Of a stretch of DNA of 64,000 bases, positions 26,258 to 34,627 are shown in pieces. The position numbers and the translations under genes are program-made. Source of the DNA: Paenibacillus andongensis (lineage in GTDB: Bacteria > Bacillota > Bacilli > Paenibacillales > NBRC-103111); contig NZ_CP104467.1 of the NCBI RefSeq assembly GCF_025369935.1, forward strand, positions 124,001 through 188,000. The letters are read 5' to 3'. The notes below the pieces were generated by a model. The model was not told the origin of the DNA, searched no databases, and saw only the letters and a list, made by a program, of their open reading frames with translations. Every line of letters starts with the position of its first letter. Position 1 is the first letter of the stretch.

Positions 26258-27673
26258 GTGTCTAAGCTTTGGGGTGGGCGATTTACGAAGAAAACCGACC
26301 AATTGGTCGAAGAATATACCGCATCGATTACATTTGATAAAGAGTTAGCCGAGGAAGATATTGAAGGCAGCTTAGCGCATGTGACGATGCTTGGCAAGTG
26401 CGGCATTCTTCCTGCGGATGATGTAGAGAAAATCAAGGATGGCTTGCTGGCTGTGCAGGGCATGATCCGCCGCGGCGAGTTGGAGTACACGATTCAGAAT
26501 GAAGATATTCATATGAATATTGAGAAAACCTTGATCGACTTGATCGGGCCTGTCGGCGGGAAGCTTCATACGGGCCGCAGCCGTAACGATCAAGTGGCGA
26601 CGGACATGCATCTCTACCTGCGCAAGCGGGTGGTTGAGTTCGTAGGCCTGCTGATCAAGCTGCAAGAAGCTTTGCTTGAGAAAGCGAAGGATAATCTCGA
26701 TACGATTATCCCTGGGTATACGCATCTGCAGCGTGCGCAGCCGATTCTGTTCGCGCATCACATGATGGCTTACGTCAGCATGTTCCAGCGTGACCTGGAG
26801 CGCTTGCAGGACAGCTACAAGCGCGTAGACATGCTGCCGCTCGGCGCTGGCGCGCTCGCCGGCACGACCTTCCCGATCGACCGCCATTTCGTGGCGGAGC
26901 AGCTCGGGTTCGGACGCGTGTACGAGAACTCCCTGGATGCGGTCAGCGACCGCGACTTCATCCTAGAGTTCCTCTCTAACGCGTCCATGATCATGATGCA
27001 CCTTTCTCGCTTCAGCGAGGAAATGGTGCTCTGGTCCTCAACCGAGTTCGCGTTCATCGAACTCGATGATGCTTTCTGCACCGGCAGCTCGATCATGCCG
27101 CAGAAGAAGAACCCGGACGTGGCGGAGCTCGTCCGCGGCAAAACAGGCCGCGTCTACGGCAACTTGTTCGGTCTGATGACCGTGCTCAAGTCGCTGCCGC
27201 TGGCGTACAACAAGGACATGCAGGAAGACAAAGAAGGCATGTTCGATACGGTTCGCACCCTGCAGGGCGCGCTTCAACTATTCGCTCCTATGGTTGCTAC
27301 GATGAAGGTAAACTCAGATCGTATGAGACAAGCTGTGAACCAAGATTTCTCGAACGCAACAGATATCGCAGATTACCTAGTGAACAAAGGTCTGCCTTTC
27401 CGTCAAGCACACGAAGTTATCGGCAAAACGGTTCTGTACTGCATCCAAAACAAAAAATATCTACTCGATATGAGCATCGAGGAGTTCAAAACCTTCTCCA
27501 GCCTCTTTGAGTCCGATATTTATCAGGTCCTACAGCCTGAGCAAGTGGTTAACGCGCGTAATGTTTACGGGGGAACGGCCAGCAACCAAGTAACAGAGGC
27601 GATCGCACGCGCTGAGCAAGTACTGGCGCAGTCGAACGAGTGGTTGCAAGTATATTTAGAAAAAAGCAAGTAA
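26258..27673 (+). CDS. argH: Argininosuccinate lyase
   Basis: Fumarase/aspartase superfamily enzyme releasing arginine and fumarate. The superfamily signature [11 protein letters not shown], with the catalytic Ser at its start, and [14 protein letters not shown] are intact; 471 aa is normal. The start is GTG 26258 ([14 protein letters not shown]) behind GAGAGGA; upstream in-frame starts would add an unrelated extension. It is the last gene of the operon, closed by a strong terminator. The central 500 bases are GC-rich compared with the ends. Confidence 0.95.
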   Translation: MSKLWGGRFTKKTDQLVEEYTASITFDKELAEEDIEGSLAHVTMLGKCGILPADDVEKIKDGLLAVQGMIRRGELEYTIQNEDIHMNIEKTLIDLIGPVGGKLHTGRSRNDQVATDMHLYLRKRVVEFVGLLIKLQEALLEKAKDNLDTIIPGYTHLQRAQPILFAHHMMAYVSMFQRDLERLQDSYKRVDMLPLGAGALAGTTFPIDRHFVAEQLGFGRVYENSLDAVSDRDFILEFLSNASMIMMHLSRFSEEMVLWSSTEFAFIELDDAFCTGSSIMPQKKNPDVAELVRGKTGRVYGNLFGLMTVLKSLPLAYNKDMQEDKEGMFDTVRTLQGALQLFAPMVATMKVNSDRMRQAVNQDFSNATDIADYLVNKGLPFRQAHEVIGKTVLYCIQNKKYLLDMSIEEFKTFSSLFESDIYQVLQPEQVVNARNVYGGTASNQVTEAIARAEQVLAQSNEWLQVYLEKSK

Positions 27674-27683
27674 ACGAATAGAC

Positions 27684-27729
27684 AAAAAGCCTTCAAAGCC
27701 ATCAAATCTGATGGTCTTGAAGGCTTTTT
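27684..27729. terminator. Bidirectional terminator between argH and the DUF4097 gene
   Basis: AAAAAGCCTTCAA and TTGAAGGCTTTTT, with inner CCATCA/TGATGG, form a long stem with A and T runs on both sides. It serves the two converging operons. Confidence 0.9.
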
Positions 27730-27730
27730 C

Positions 27731-28618
27731 TTATCTGCCGGTAACGGAGATAAACCCTGTATCTGCCCGTACCGTTATTTTTTTACTGCCATCACCAATG
27801 GTACCCTTTACGGAATGATGATCGGTCCGTTGTACATTTACACCAGGTACTTCCAGATTGGCACTGCCCGTGTCGGTTCTTAGATCGAAGCTTGCACTTT
27901 TGGGAGTAGGATCGAGCTGAAGACGAATCGAGCCTGTGTCGGATTCAATCGATACGGAATCTCCGATATCGTGCAATTTAGCCGTGATGCCGCCTGTATC
28001 TGTTCTCATCTTTACATCGCCTTGCCCATCCTCTACGTTAATACGCCCTGTATCTGTTTGAAGATTTAGCTGCTTCCCTTCGTAACGATCAATGGAAATG
28101 CCGCCTGTGTCGGTGCTGACGGTAAGTTTGTCGGCTTTTACTTCTTTGAAGTTGATGCCCCCAGTATCCGAGGAAACGGTGATAGCTTTGTACATTTTTT
28201 CTGGAAGAGTGACTTCTGTTCGTAATCGGAAACCTTGGTTATTGATCAGGGCTTTCAATTGTGTCAAATCGAAACCAAAATTAATTTGTGGTTTCTTCTG
28301 TGTACATACGTCTACTCGCCATACATTGCTTCCTTCTGTTGCCGCCTCAATCGTGCAGTTTTTAGCAGCATTCTCTCCAAGTGTTCCTACGAGATGTACT
28401 TTAATTTCATCGGAATTACTTGGGATAAACGTTACTCCGGAGATGTCATTTTGAATAATTAATGTATCAATATTGGCTGCGGGAATCTTCTTTTCGATAT
28501 CAATATTCGTTACACCTGCGCTCCAGTCTACCTCTTTGAAAGAAACAGCTGCTCCAATTAGACCGACCCCAAGGCAGGCAAAGCCGAGCAATAAGAAAAA
28601 TTTGACGCCACGTTTCAT
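27731..28618 (-). CDS. DUF4097 family beta-helix envelope protein
   Basis: A 295-residue protein with an N-terminal membrane anchor or signal (FFLLLGFACLGVGLIGAAV) and a repetitive beta-strand body. SSDTGGINF, STDTGGISI, QTDTGRINV, RTDTGGITA and ESDTGSIRL recur about every 20 residues, followed by a looser RTDTGSANL and a final RADTGFISV. This is the DUF4097 (YvlB/LiaG-like) right-handed beta-helix pattern. Its start lies 3 bases after the DUF1700 gene, with the ribosome site inside that gene's end. Such pairs are often linked to cell envelope stress, but no function can be stated from the sequence. Confidence 0.82.
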   Translation of the reverse strand: MKRGVKFFLLLGFACLGVGLIGAAVSFKEVDWSAGVTNIDIEKKIPAANIDTLIIQNDISGVTFIPSNSDEIKVHLVGTLGENAAKNCTIEAATEGSNVWRVDVCTQKKPQINFGFDLTQLKALINNQGFRLRTEVTLPEKMYKAITVSSDTGGINFKEVKADKLTVSTDTGGISIDRYEGKQLNLQTDTGRINVEDGQGDVKMRTDTGGITAKLHDIGDSVSIESDTGSIRLQLDPTPKSASFDLRTDTGSANLEVPGVNVQRTDHHSVKGTIGDGSKKITVRADTGFISVTGR

Positions 28619-28621
28619 AGC

Positions 28622-29326
28622 TTAAGCCCCCTTAATCAATTTGGCATTAAATTGGATGTACATCCAGCTGAGTTTGAAAAATACTTTGAACAACCATGAG
28701 CTTAGCGTCGTCAAAATGATACCCAAGCCGAAACAAGCAAGCATGGCGAATCCAATGAAACGCATATCGCTGCCGACAGTTCCCATGTAACTGCCAAGAA
28801 TGCCGACGATTGGCGAAATGATGAGCGCGAAGCCCGAAACAAATAGTCCAATCAATGATGCGAGAATACCGAACCAAGGACCAACGACGAATATAAGGTT
28901 AAAAAATCCAAGCGCAATGCTTACGATAATAGCCTTAATACTCGACTCCTGTTTAACCGGATAAGGGTAGGGATTGGGATTCATATAAGGATTCGTGCTC
29001 TGTGGAGGCGTATAGGGTGGGAAGCCTCTAGTTTCGGGAACATGTTTAGGTGTCTCTGTCGGTTCGGGTTTGGGATGAGATTTCTCAACTCGTTCGCCAG
29101 ACGTGTTTTTGGGAGGCTCCTGTTCCTTACTAGGTGTCTCCTTCTGAGCATCCCAATTAGGAACTCGCGGATAGCCGAGAGACTGCGCTACATCATCCTC
29201 TTGCTTGCCGTTTTCAATGGCTTTCTGAAACAATTCTTCATAAACAGACAATATATTTTGGCGCTCCTTCTCGGGAAGTCCGCGCAGTCGATAGTTTAAT
29301 TCTTTGAAATAATCGATTTTGCTCAT
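28622..29326 (-). CDS. DUF1700 family membrane protein
   Basis: A 234-residue protein. The N-terminal 50 residues (FKELNYRLRGLPEKERQNIL, then a conserved YEELFQKAIENG) form the helical DUF1700 head. A Pro-rich linker of about 60 residues follows, then two to three transmembrane segments. The family commonly sits between a PadR regulator and a DUF4097 protein; the DUF4097 partner follows here but no PadR gene is seen upstream. AGGAGG precedes the ATG. Confidence 0.8.
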   Translation of the reverse strand: MSKIDYFKELNYRLRGLPEKERQNILSVYEELFQKAIENGKQEDDVAQSLGYPRVPNWDAQKETPSKEQEPPKNTSGERVEKSHPKPEPTETPKHVPETRGFPPYTPPQSTNPYMNPNPYPYPVKQESSIKAIIVSIALGFFNLIFVVGPWFGILASLIGLFVSGFALIISPIVGILGSYMGTVGSDMRFIGFAMLACFGLGIILTTLSSWLFKVFFKLSWMYIQFNAKLIKGA

Positions 29327-29422
29327 TCGCCTAGCCTCCTTGTGTGCTATTTCATATTCCTATCATAATAGAAAAAAGTCATAATGACCTAGTAACTACA
29401 GTCACATGACCTTTCCTATTCG

Positions 29423-29442
29423 CAAAAGAGGCAGAAGCCTCT
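29423..29442 (-). terminator. Terminator after the VanW gene
   Basis: On the minus strand AGAGGC and GCCTCT pair around TTCT, followed by TTTTGCG, immediately after the VanW stop. Confidence 0.7.
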
Positions 29443-29447
29443 AACTA

Positions 29448-30890
29448 TTACCGGTTAACCGGTCCTTTCACCCCATCTTCAAGGATGGGCTGCTCGGGTG
29501 TTGAGGGAATCATTTCTTCCGGCTTGATGTCACTCCGGTTGGCGGCGATGATCGTAGGCACTGGAGAATACTGATCTTTCGAGATTAGTTCTTTACTGAC
29601 GATTGTACCATTTTCTCTTTTGATCCGATACGTCTCTACCTTATAGCCGACCTTGCCGGTGCTGATAGGGCGTGTAACGCCAGGCTTCAGGCTGGCATTT
29701 TGCAAGTATTTAACCGGTGGTTGAATGGTTTCTACAATGTTGGAGTTAATATCATACGTAATGGATGGCGACAAATGACCGAAAAGCTTCACGGTGACGG
29801 CTTGATCTGTTGTTATCGTTCTTATCAACAGATAGGCATCTGTGTTGTTGCGGAATTTGAAATTAATATAACCGTTGGCGAAAGTCGCATCTTGGCCGAG
29901 CGTAACATAACTGACGGGGAGCGAATGATTACGCCGCTCAACAATGTCGAGACCGCCACGCAGGACAGCATTATAAAGCGTAGTCGAAACTTGGCAAATA
30001 CCGCCTCCGATGCCTGGCACGAGCTTGCCGTTTAGGATGACGGGTGCTTCCTTATAGCCGAATTTGGCTTCGGTTTGTTCAATAATCTTGCTATAGTCAA
30101 AAGTCTCTCCCGGAGCCATTAGATAATCCTGAATAGAGGCGGCTGTGGAGCGTATATTGTGAATTCTTCCTTCACCCGATGGAGGAAATGAGGTCGTAAA
30201 TTCCGAGATTTTGCGATCGATGCCTTGACGCTTCAATGTTTCTATCGTTACCGCGGGACCCTGCTCGTATAAAGGCAAGGACAGTATGATAGGAGCGGCA
30301 TTGTGAATATAGGCTATGGACGGGGCAACTTCTTTCAAGTGTTCAAGCAAATGGGCCGTATCAATTCTCAGCACTTTACGTTCGGGTTCAAAAGCTAATA
30401 AATCTTCATTGGTTACGATTCGTTTGGCGGCAACGGGCTGAAGACTGTAGAGGTCTTTCCAAGCTTCTTTAACTACGGTGTTTAACTGCGCTTGATTGAC
30501 AGTGACCTCGAGTGGTATATCTGCATGACGCAGCGTCCAACGAGCTTTTATACGCGCTATCGGAGAGCCTCCGAATAGTTGCTCAAGTGAACGAGCTAGG
30601 GTTTCCTTTTGATACTGAACACCGAGTTGTCCAAGCGCCAGTTGTTTATCGGGAATGTTCGAACGGGAGGATTGCAATTGAACGGGATAGGAGGAGAGCA
30701 GCTGTAGGCGCTTTTCGTATTCTGGTTGAAACTTATCATAGGGCATGCCTCCAACCCGCCAGCCAGCAACTGTGAAACCTGCAGGAAATGTAGGTTGAGA
30801 TCCATAGATATATAGAGCAATGCTAAACGCACTAAGTAAGCCTATGAAGATGGACGCATAGAAGATAACTTTTCTAATTTGGCTAGGCAT
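29448..30890 (-). CDS. VanW family protein with peptidoglycan-binding-like and G5-type regions
   Basis: A 480-residue membrane-anchored extracytoplasmic protein. The N-terminal anchor is VIFYASIFIGLLSAFSIALY. Two PG_binding_4-like repeats (TVAGWRVGGMPYDKFQPEYE and the following copy) lead to a VanW domain with MAPGETFDYSKI and VPGIGGGICQVSTTLYNAVL. The C-terminus (QYSPVPTI, about residue 450) resembles a G5 domain. ATG 30890, 9 bases from AAGGAG, is preferred over an upstream 30920 start. VanW proteins accompany some vancomycin-resistance loci but are widespread and their function is unknown. Confidence 0.85.
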   Translation of the reverse strand: MPSQIRKVIFYASIFIGLLSAFSIALYIYGSQPTFPAGFTVAGWRVGGMPYDKFQPEYEKRLQLLSSYPVQLQSSRSNIPDKQLALGQLGVQYQKETLARSLEQLFGGSPIARIKARWTLRHADIPLEVTVNQAQLNTVVKEAWKDLYSLQPVAAKRIVTNEDLLAFEPERKVLRIDTAHLLEHLKEVAPSIAYIHNAAPIILSLPLYEQGPAVTIETLKRQGIDRKISEFTTSFPPSGEGRIHNIRSTAASIQDYLMAPGETFDYSKIIEQTEAKFGYKEAPVILNGKLVPGIGGGICQVSTTLYNAVLRGGLDIVERRNHSLPVSYVTLGQDATFANGYINFKFRNNTDAYLLIRTITTDQAVTVKLFGHLSPSITYDINSNIVETIQPPVKYLQNASLKPGVTRPISTGKVGYKVETYRIKRENGTIVSKELISKDQYSPVPTIIAANRSDIKPEEMIPSTPEQPILEDGVKGPVNR

Positions 30891-31015
30891 GTACAGCGGC
30901 TCCTTTGCGCTCAGATACAAGCGGTACAGGCAGTAGAATGCCTGTACTATTATATGTATCGTTAGCTAAGGGGTTTTAGTACTTGCTAGGGAATTAACCA
31001 GCAGCCCAGGAGAAC

Positions 31016-31046
31016 AAAAACCGTCGGACATAATCCAACGGTTTTT
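31016..31046. terminator. Bidirectional terminator-like hairpin
   Basis: AAAAACCGT/ACGGTTTTT with an inner GGA/TCC pair. It lies in the 571-base gap (30891-31461) between the VanW gene and ftsE, which also holds a second hairpin, a weak promoter and the ftsE leader repeats. Confidence 0.7.
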
Positions 31047-31157
31047 CAAATATAGCTTTATTAGTCCCTTAAACCAACAGCACTGATGGTGCTACCAGCG
31101 GAACTTCTCGTCCGATCTAGTGTAGCCGCACCTAAAAATAGACAAAATTAATGACAT

Positions 31158-31183
31158 GACCGTCCTATGCAGGGCGGTTTTTG
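31158..31183 (+). terminator. Terminator-like hairpin upstream of ftsE
   Basis: GACCGTCC pairs with GGGCGGTT (one G-T pair) around TATGCA, with T5 inside and after the right arm. No plus-strand gene ends just before it, so it may end an unannotated short transcript. Confidence 0.5.
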
Positions 31184-31225
31184 CGTATGGTATAGTTTTC
31201 TAGTTCGACATTACTAGCGTTGGAT

Positions 31226-31255
31226 TTCTCATATTCTCTAAGAAAATGATATAAT
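31226..31255 (+). promoter_or_regulatory. Possible ftsE promoter
   Basis: TATAAT at 31250-31255 with a weak -35 (TTCTCA at 31226-31231, 18-base spacer). It implies a leader of about 200 bases before ftsE that contains the tandem hairpins. Confidence 0.35.
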
Positions 31256-31340
31256 GACGGTATTCAACAGGAATTGCAGAGCTTTTTTAAAAGGAATTTC
31301 AGCTTTTGTGTCGAATGGTTAAAAGCTATCTTTACAAGCA

Positions 31341-31443
31341 GAGAGACTTTGGGTAAACTCAAAGATCCCAAAACGGAGAGACTTTGAGCCTGGGCTCAAA
31401 GATCCCAAAGCAGAGAGACTTTGAGCTCCGCTCAAAGATCCCT
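31341..31443 (+). repeat. Three tandem hairpin repeats in the ftsE leader
   Basis: Three copies of GAGAGACTTTG..loop..CAAAGATCCC start at 31341, 31376 and 31413 (35 and 37 bases apart). Copies 2 and 3 form perfect GACTTTGAGC/GCTCAAAG stems with 3-4 base loops; copy 1 is weaker (GACTTTG..CTCAAAG). They end 19 bases before the ftsE start. Confidence 0.75.
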
Positions 31444-31461
31444 ATATTAGGATGTGATATT

Positions 31462-32148
31462 GTGATCGAAATGCAGGACGTATGGAAAACATACTCCAAC
31501 GGCACTCATGCATTGCGAGGGATTAATGTAAAAGTGGACAGTAACGAATTTGTCTATGTTGTTGGACCTTCCGGCGCAGGTAAATCTACATTTATGAAGT
31601 TGATGTATAGAGAAGAGAGGCCGACCAAGGGGCAAATCTTCGTGAACGGTTTTAATTTGGAAAAGCTGAAACAGCGTAAGATTCCTTACGTGCGTCGTAA
31701 TATTGGTGTTATTTTCCAAGATTATCGACTGCTTCCTAAGCTTAATATTTTTGAAAATGTAGCTTTCGCTATGGAAGTTATCGAGGCACCTAAGAAGCAG
31801 ATTAAGAAACGCACAATGGAAGTGCTCGAGCTTGTTAAGCTGAAGGATAAAGCGAATTCGCTGCCTTCTCAGCTTTCTGGTGGCGAGCAGCAGCGGGTAG
31901 CGATTGCCCGGGCAATAATTAACAACCCAGCTGTCATTATCGCCGATGAACCGACAGGAAATCTCGACCCTGAGACATCCTGGGGGATCATGAAATTGAT
32001 GGAGGAAATTAACTTCCGGGGAACCACCATAGTCATGGCTACGCATAACAAGGAAATCGTCAATACGATGCGTAAACGAGTCATTGCGATTGAGCATGGA
32101 CTCATTGCTCGTGATCAGGCACGGGGGGAATACGGCTATGAAGATTAG
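31462..32148 (+). CDS. ftsE: Cell division ATP-binding protein FtsE
   Basis: ABC ATPase (228 aa) of the FtsEX complex, which controls peptidoglycan hydrolases at the membrane. Walker [10 protein letters not shown], signature [10 protein letters not shown] and Walker [13 protein letters not shown] are intact. GTG 31462 gives the standard [18 protein letters not shown] start; the longer frame upstream reads through the hairpin repeats and is not likely coding. It overlaps ftsX by 11 bases. Confidence 0.95.
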   Translation: MIEMQDVWKTYSNGTHALRGINVKVDSNEFVYVVGPSGAGKSTFMKLMYREERPTKGQIFVNGFNLEKLKQRKIPYVRRNIGVIFQDYRLLPKLNIFENVAFAMEVIEAPKKQIKKRTMEVLELVKLKDKANSLPSQLSGGEQQRVAIARAIINNPAVIIADEPTGNLDPETSWGIMKLMEEINFRGTTIVMATHNKEIVNTMRKRVIAIEHGLIARDQARGEYGYED

Positions 32149-33055
32149 TACGATTTCTCGTCATTTGCGAGAAGGCACGAAGAATGTCGTTCGGAATGGT
32201 TGGATGACGTTCGCATCGATCAGTTCGATTGCCATTTCGTTATTTATTTTAGGTGTTTTCGTCCTTATTACCCTTAATGTGAATGATATTGCCGGTCAGA
32301 TTGAGAAACAGGTTGAGATTAATGTGTATCTGGAGGTTAACACTTCGCAGGATCAGATTAAGGCGCTTGAATCTCAAATCCAAGCTATTCATGAGGTGAA
32401 AACGATCAAGTTTGTTTCGAAAGAAGAAGGCCTTGTTTATTTAAGGCAAAAGCTTGGTGAGAGCGGTAAAGCTTTGTTAGATGGATTTGAAGGGGATAAT
32501 AACCCGCTAAACGATGCATTCACTATCGAAGTCGATGAGCCGCGAAATGTGGCCGTCGTTGCTGATCAAATCAGTGCGCTCAACATTGGCAAAGATCCAA
32601 AGCCTATCTATAAGGTGAATTATGGCAAAGGTACGGTGGAAGCCCTATTTAAGGTGACAGAAATTGTTCGTTGGATCGGGATTGGTATCGTGGTTTTACT
32701 TTCATTTACCGCCGTGTTCCTGATCGCCAATACGATCAAAATTACGATTTTGGCCAGACGCAAAGAAATATCAATTATGAAACTGGTGGGTGCGACGAAT
32801 TCCTTTATTCGTTGGCCGTTCTTTATAGAAGGTGCTCTACTCGGATTCATTGGCTCTGTGATCCCGACAGCTATTATTCTAGGTGGGTACTGGAAGCTGC
32901 TTAACACAAGTTCACTGAACTTGAATCTGCTTATGGTTGAATTAACACCTTTCGGGAAGATTGCTCCTACGATGACTGCTTTATTGTTAGGTATTGGTAT
33001 GGTTATCGGAATCTGGGGATCCCTAATCTCCGTCCGCAAATTCCTCCGCGTCTAA
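32138..33055 (+). CDS. ftsX: Cell division membrane protein FtsX
   Basis: Permease-like partner of FtsE (305 aa) with four transmembrane segments: one near residue 30 (ISLFILGVFVLITL) and three near the C-terminus. A large extracellular loop between spans 1 and 2 (about residues 50-165) contacts the hydrolase activator. KLVGATNSFIRWPFFIEGAL is the FtsX-domain signature. ATG 32138 behind GGGGGGAA overlaps the end of ftsE, so the two are translationally coupled. Confidence 0.95.
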   Translation: MKISTISRHLREGTKNVVRNGWMTFASISSIAISLFILGVFVLITLNVNDIAGQIEKQVEINVYLEVNTSQDQIKALESQIQAIHEVKTIKFVSKEEGLVYLRQKLGESGKALLDGFEGDNNPLNDAFTIEVDEPRNVAVVADQISALNIGKDPKPIYKVNYGKGTVEALFKVTEIVRWIGIGIVVLLSFTAVFLIANTIKITILARRKEISIMKLVGATNSFIRWPFFIEGALLGFIGSVIPTAIILGGYWKLLNTSSLNLNLLMVELTPFGKIAPTMTALLLGIGMVIGIWGSLISVRKFLRV

Positions 33056-33062
33056 GACGGAA

Positions 33063-33231
33063 GCTTTTATAACCGACTTTGATAACGATGATGTTACAGG
33101 TAGCTTATTCGGCGTCGAATCTTGAACGAAATCCGGGAAGTGCGGTACTCACTTAGCAAAACACTAAGCTCCGTTCCTCCTTCTCCGGATTTCGTCCAAC
33201 CTTCTCGGTTCTGAAAGCCGATTACAAAAGC
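33063..33231. repeat. Nested large inverted repeat downstream of ftsX
   Basis: Inner arms ACGAAATCCGG (33126-33136) and CCGGATTTCGT (33185-33195) are perfect. Outer arms GCTTTTATAACCGACTTT (33063-33080) and the complementary stretch ending at 33231 match at most positions. A third small stem CTTAG/CTAAG lies at the centre. It occupies most of the 302-base gap between ftsX and the M23 gene. No T tract follows, so it is not a standard terminator. Confidence 0.65.
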
Positions 33232-33357
33232 GTTATTTAAGTTTTCTACTGATTTTTCATTTTCAAAGATTCATAGATTAAAAGATAAGAGACTAAGAGT
33301 TTCAAAGTTTTAATGACTCGAGAAGAACCAGGTTTTGATGATGGGGAGGCTACGTGC

Positions 33358-34548
33358 TTGAAGAAGAAGATTCTACCTGTGGTGTTGACACTTGGGATTG
33401 CGGCTTCATTGGCGGTTCCATATGCGGGATATGCCGCTTCAACAACGGAAAAGATCGATCAGCAGTTGACTCAGCTCAAGAAAATGAAGGCGCAAGCGCA
33501 GCAGAAGGCGAATGACGCGCAGAATCAAATAACGAAGGTCCATAATGAGAAGGACCAGGCAACCAAAGATATGAACACACTGGTCAATCAGGTGAATGAG
33601 GCTAGTAAGAAGCTCACGAAGCTGAATGAAGAAATCGACAAAGTGTCGGATACCTTAGAGGATAACGCTAAACAATTGGATGAAGCGGAGGCGCGTGTGG
33701 AGAGCCGTGATCAAATGCTGAAATCCAGAGTGCGTTTGATGTACATGAACGGATTTGTTTCCTACATGGATGTGGTGCTTAGCGCGACTAGTTTTTCTGA
33801 TTTCTTGAACCGTATTGAAGCTTTGAAATCTATTGTTAATCAAGATAAAGAGATACTAGTTTCGAATAAGAAAGATAAAGAGACGGTTGCCCAGAAGAAA
33901 GTAGATACAGAGCAGCAGCTTGAGAAGGTTAAAGCGCTTTACGCGGACGCCGACGCCCTTAGGGATGACCTGCAAGCGAAGGAGAAGGCCAAGGAAGTCA
34001 AGATTGCTTCCCTTACGAAGCAAGAGAAGGTGCTAGAGGATATTTCAGAAGAAAGCGATAAACAGATTACACAACTAGCGAAGCAAGAATCAGACCTACA
34101 AGCGAAGAAGCGGGCTGCTAGTAATGCGAAGTCGCCTTTCACATATTCCGGGGGGAAATTGGGTTACCCATTAGCCGTTCAAGCGCCACTTACATCTGAT
34201 TTTACGAATAGAATCAACCCAGTTACAGGCAGAGCAGAGAGCCATAAAGGGATTGATTTGGGAGCTCCCAAAGGAACGGACATTCTCGCGGCTGAGAACG
34301 GCTCCGTCATCTATGCATCATGGATGAACGGCTACGGGAATTGCGTCATCTTGGATCATGGGAATGGGTTATGGACGGTATATGGACATATTATGAATGA
34401 TGGAATCTACGTCAAAGTTGGCGATGTCGTGAAACGCGGACAGAAGATTGCGGGAGTTGGCTCGACAGGTCAATCGACTGGGTACCATTTGCATTTTGAA
34501 GTTAGGAAGAATGAAGTTCCAACCGATCCTAAACCGTTCTTGCGATAG
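33358..34548 (+). CDS. Murein hydrolase activator / M23 peptidase with coiled coil (EnvC-like)
   Basis: A secreted 396-residue protein. The signal peptide (ILPVVLTLGIAASLAVPYAG) is followed by a long charged coiled coil (about residues 25-250) and a C-terminal LytM/M23 domain. The zinc-site pattern is intact: HKGIDLGAP (HxxxD) and HLHFE (HxH). TTG 33358 behind GGGGAGG is the best start, since it puts Lys-rich residues directly before the hydrophobic core. Adjacent ftsEX suggests it is the FtsX-controlled hydrolase or activator, the role of CwlO in Bacillus and EnvC in E. coli. Confidence 0.9.
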   Translation: MKKKILPVVLTLGIAASLAVPYAGYAASTTEKIDQQLTQLKKMKAQAQQKANDAQNQITKVHNEKDQATKDMNTLVNQVNEASKKLTKLNEEIDKVSDTLEDNAKQLDEAEARVESRDQMLKSRVRLMYMNGFVSYMDVVLSATSFSDFLNRIEALKSIVNQDKEILVSNKKDKETVAQKKVDTEQQLEKVKALYADADALRDDLQAKEKAKEVKIASLTKQEKVLEDISEESDKQITQLAKQESDLQAKKRAASNAKSPFTYSGGKLGYPLAVQAPLTSDFTNRINPVTGRAESHKGIDLGAPKGTDILAAENGSVIYASWMNGYGNCVILDHGNGLWTVYGHIMNDGIYVKVGDVVKRGQKIAGVGSTGQSTGYHLHFEVRKNEVPTDPKPFLR

Positions 34549-34627
34549 GGTAACTTGGTTATAAAACGGGAATAGCTTGTCATATACTACAAACAGGCGA
34601 ACCCAAATGGGTTTTAGGAAAAAGGTG

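Noticed and set aside
31384-31461. Extended N-terminus of FtsE from an upstream ATG
   Set aside because: It would translate the hairpin repeats; homologues start at the GTG-encoded MIEMQDV.
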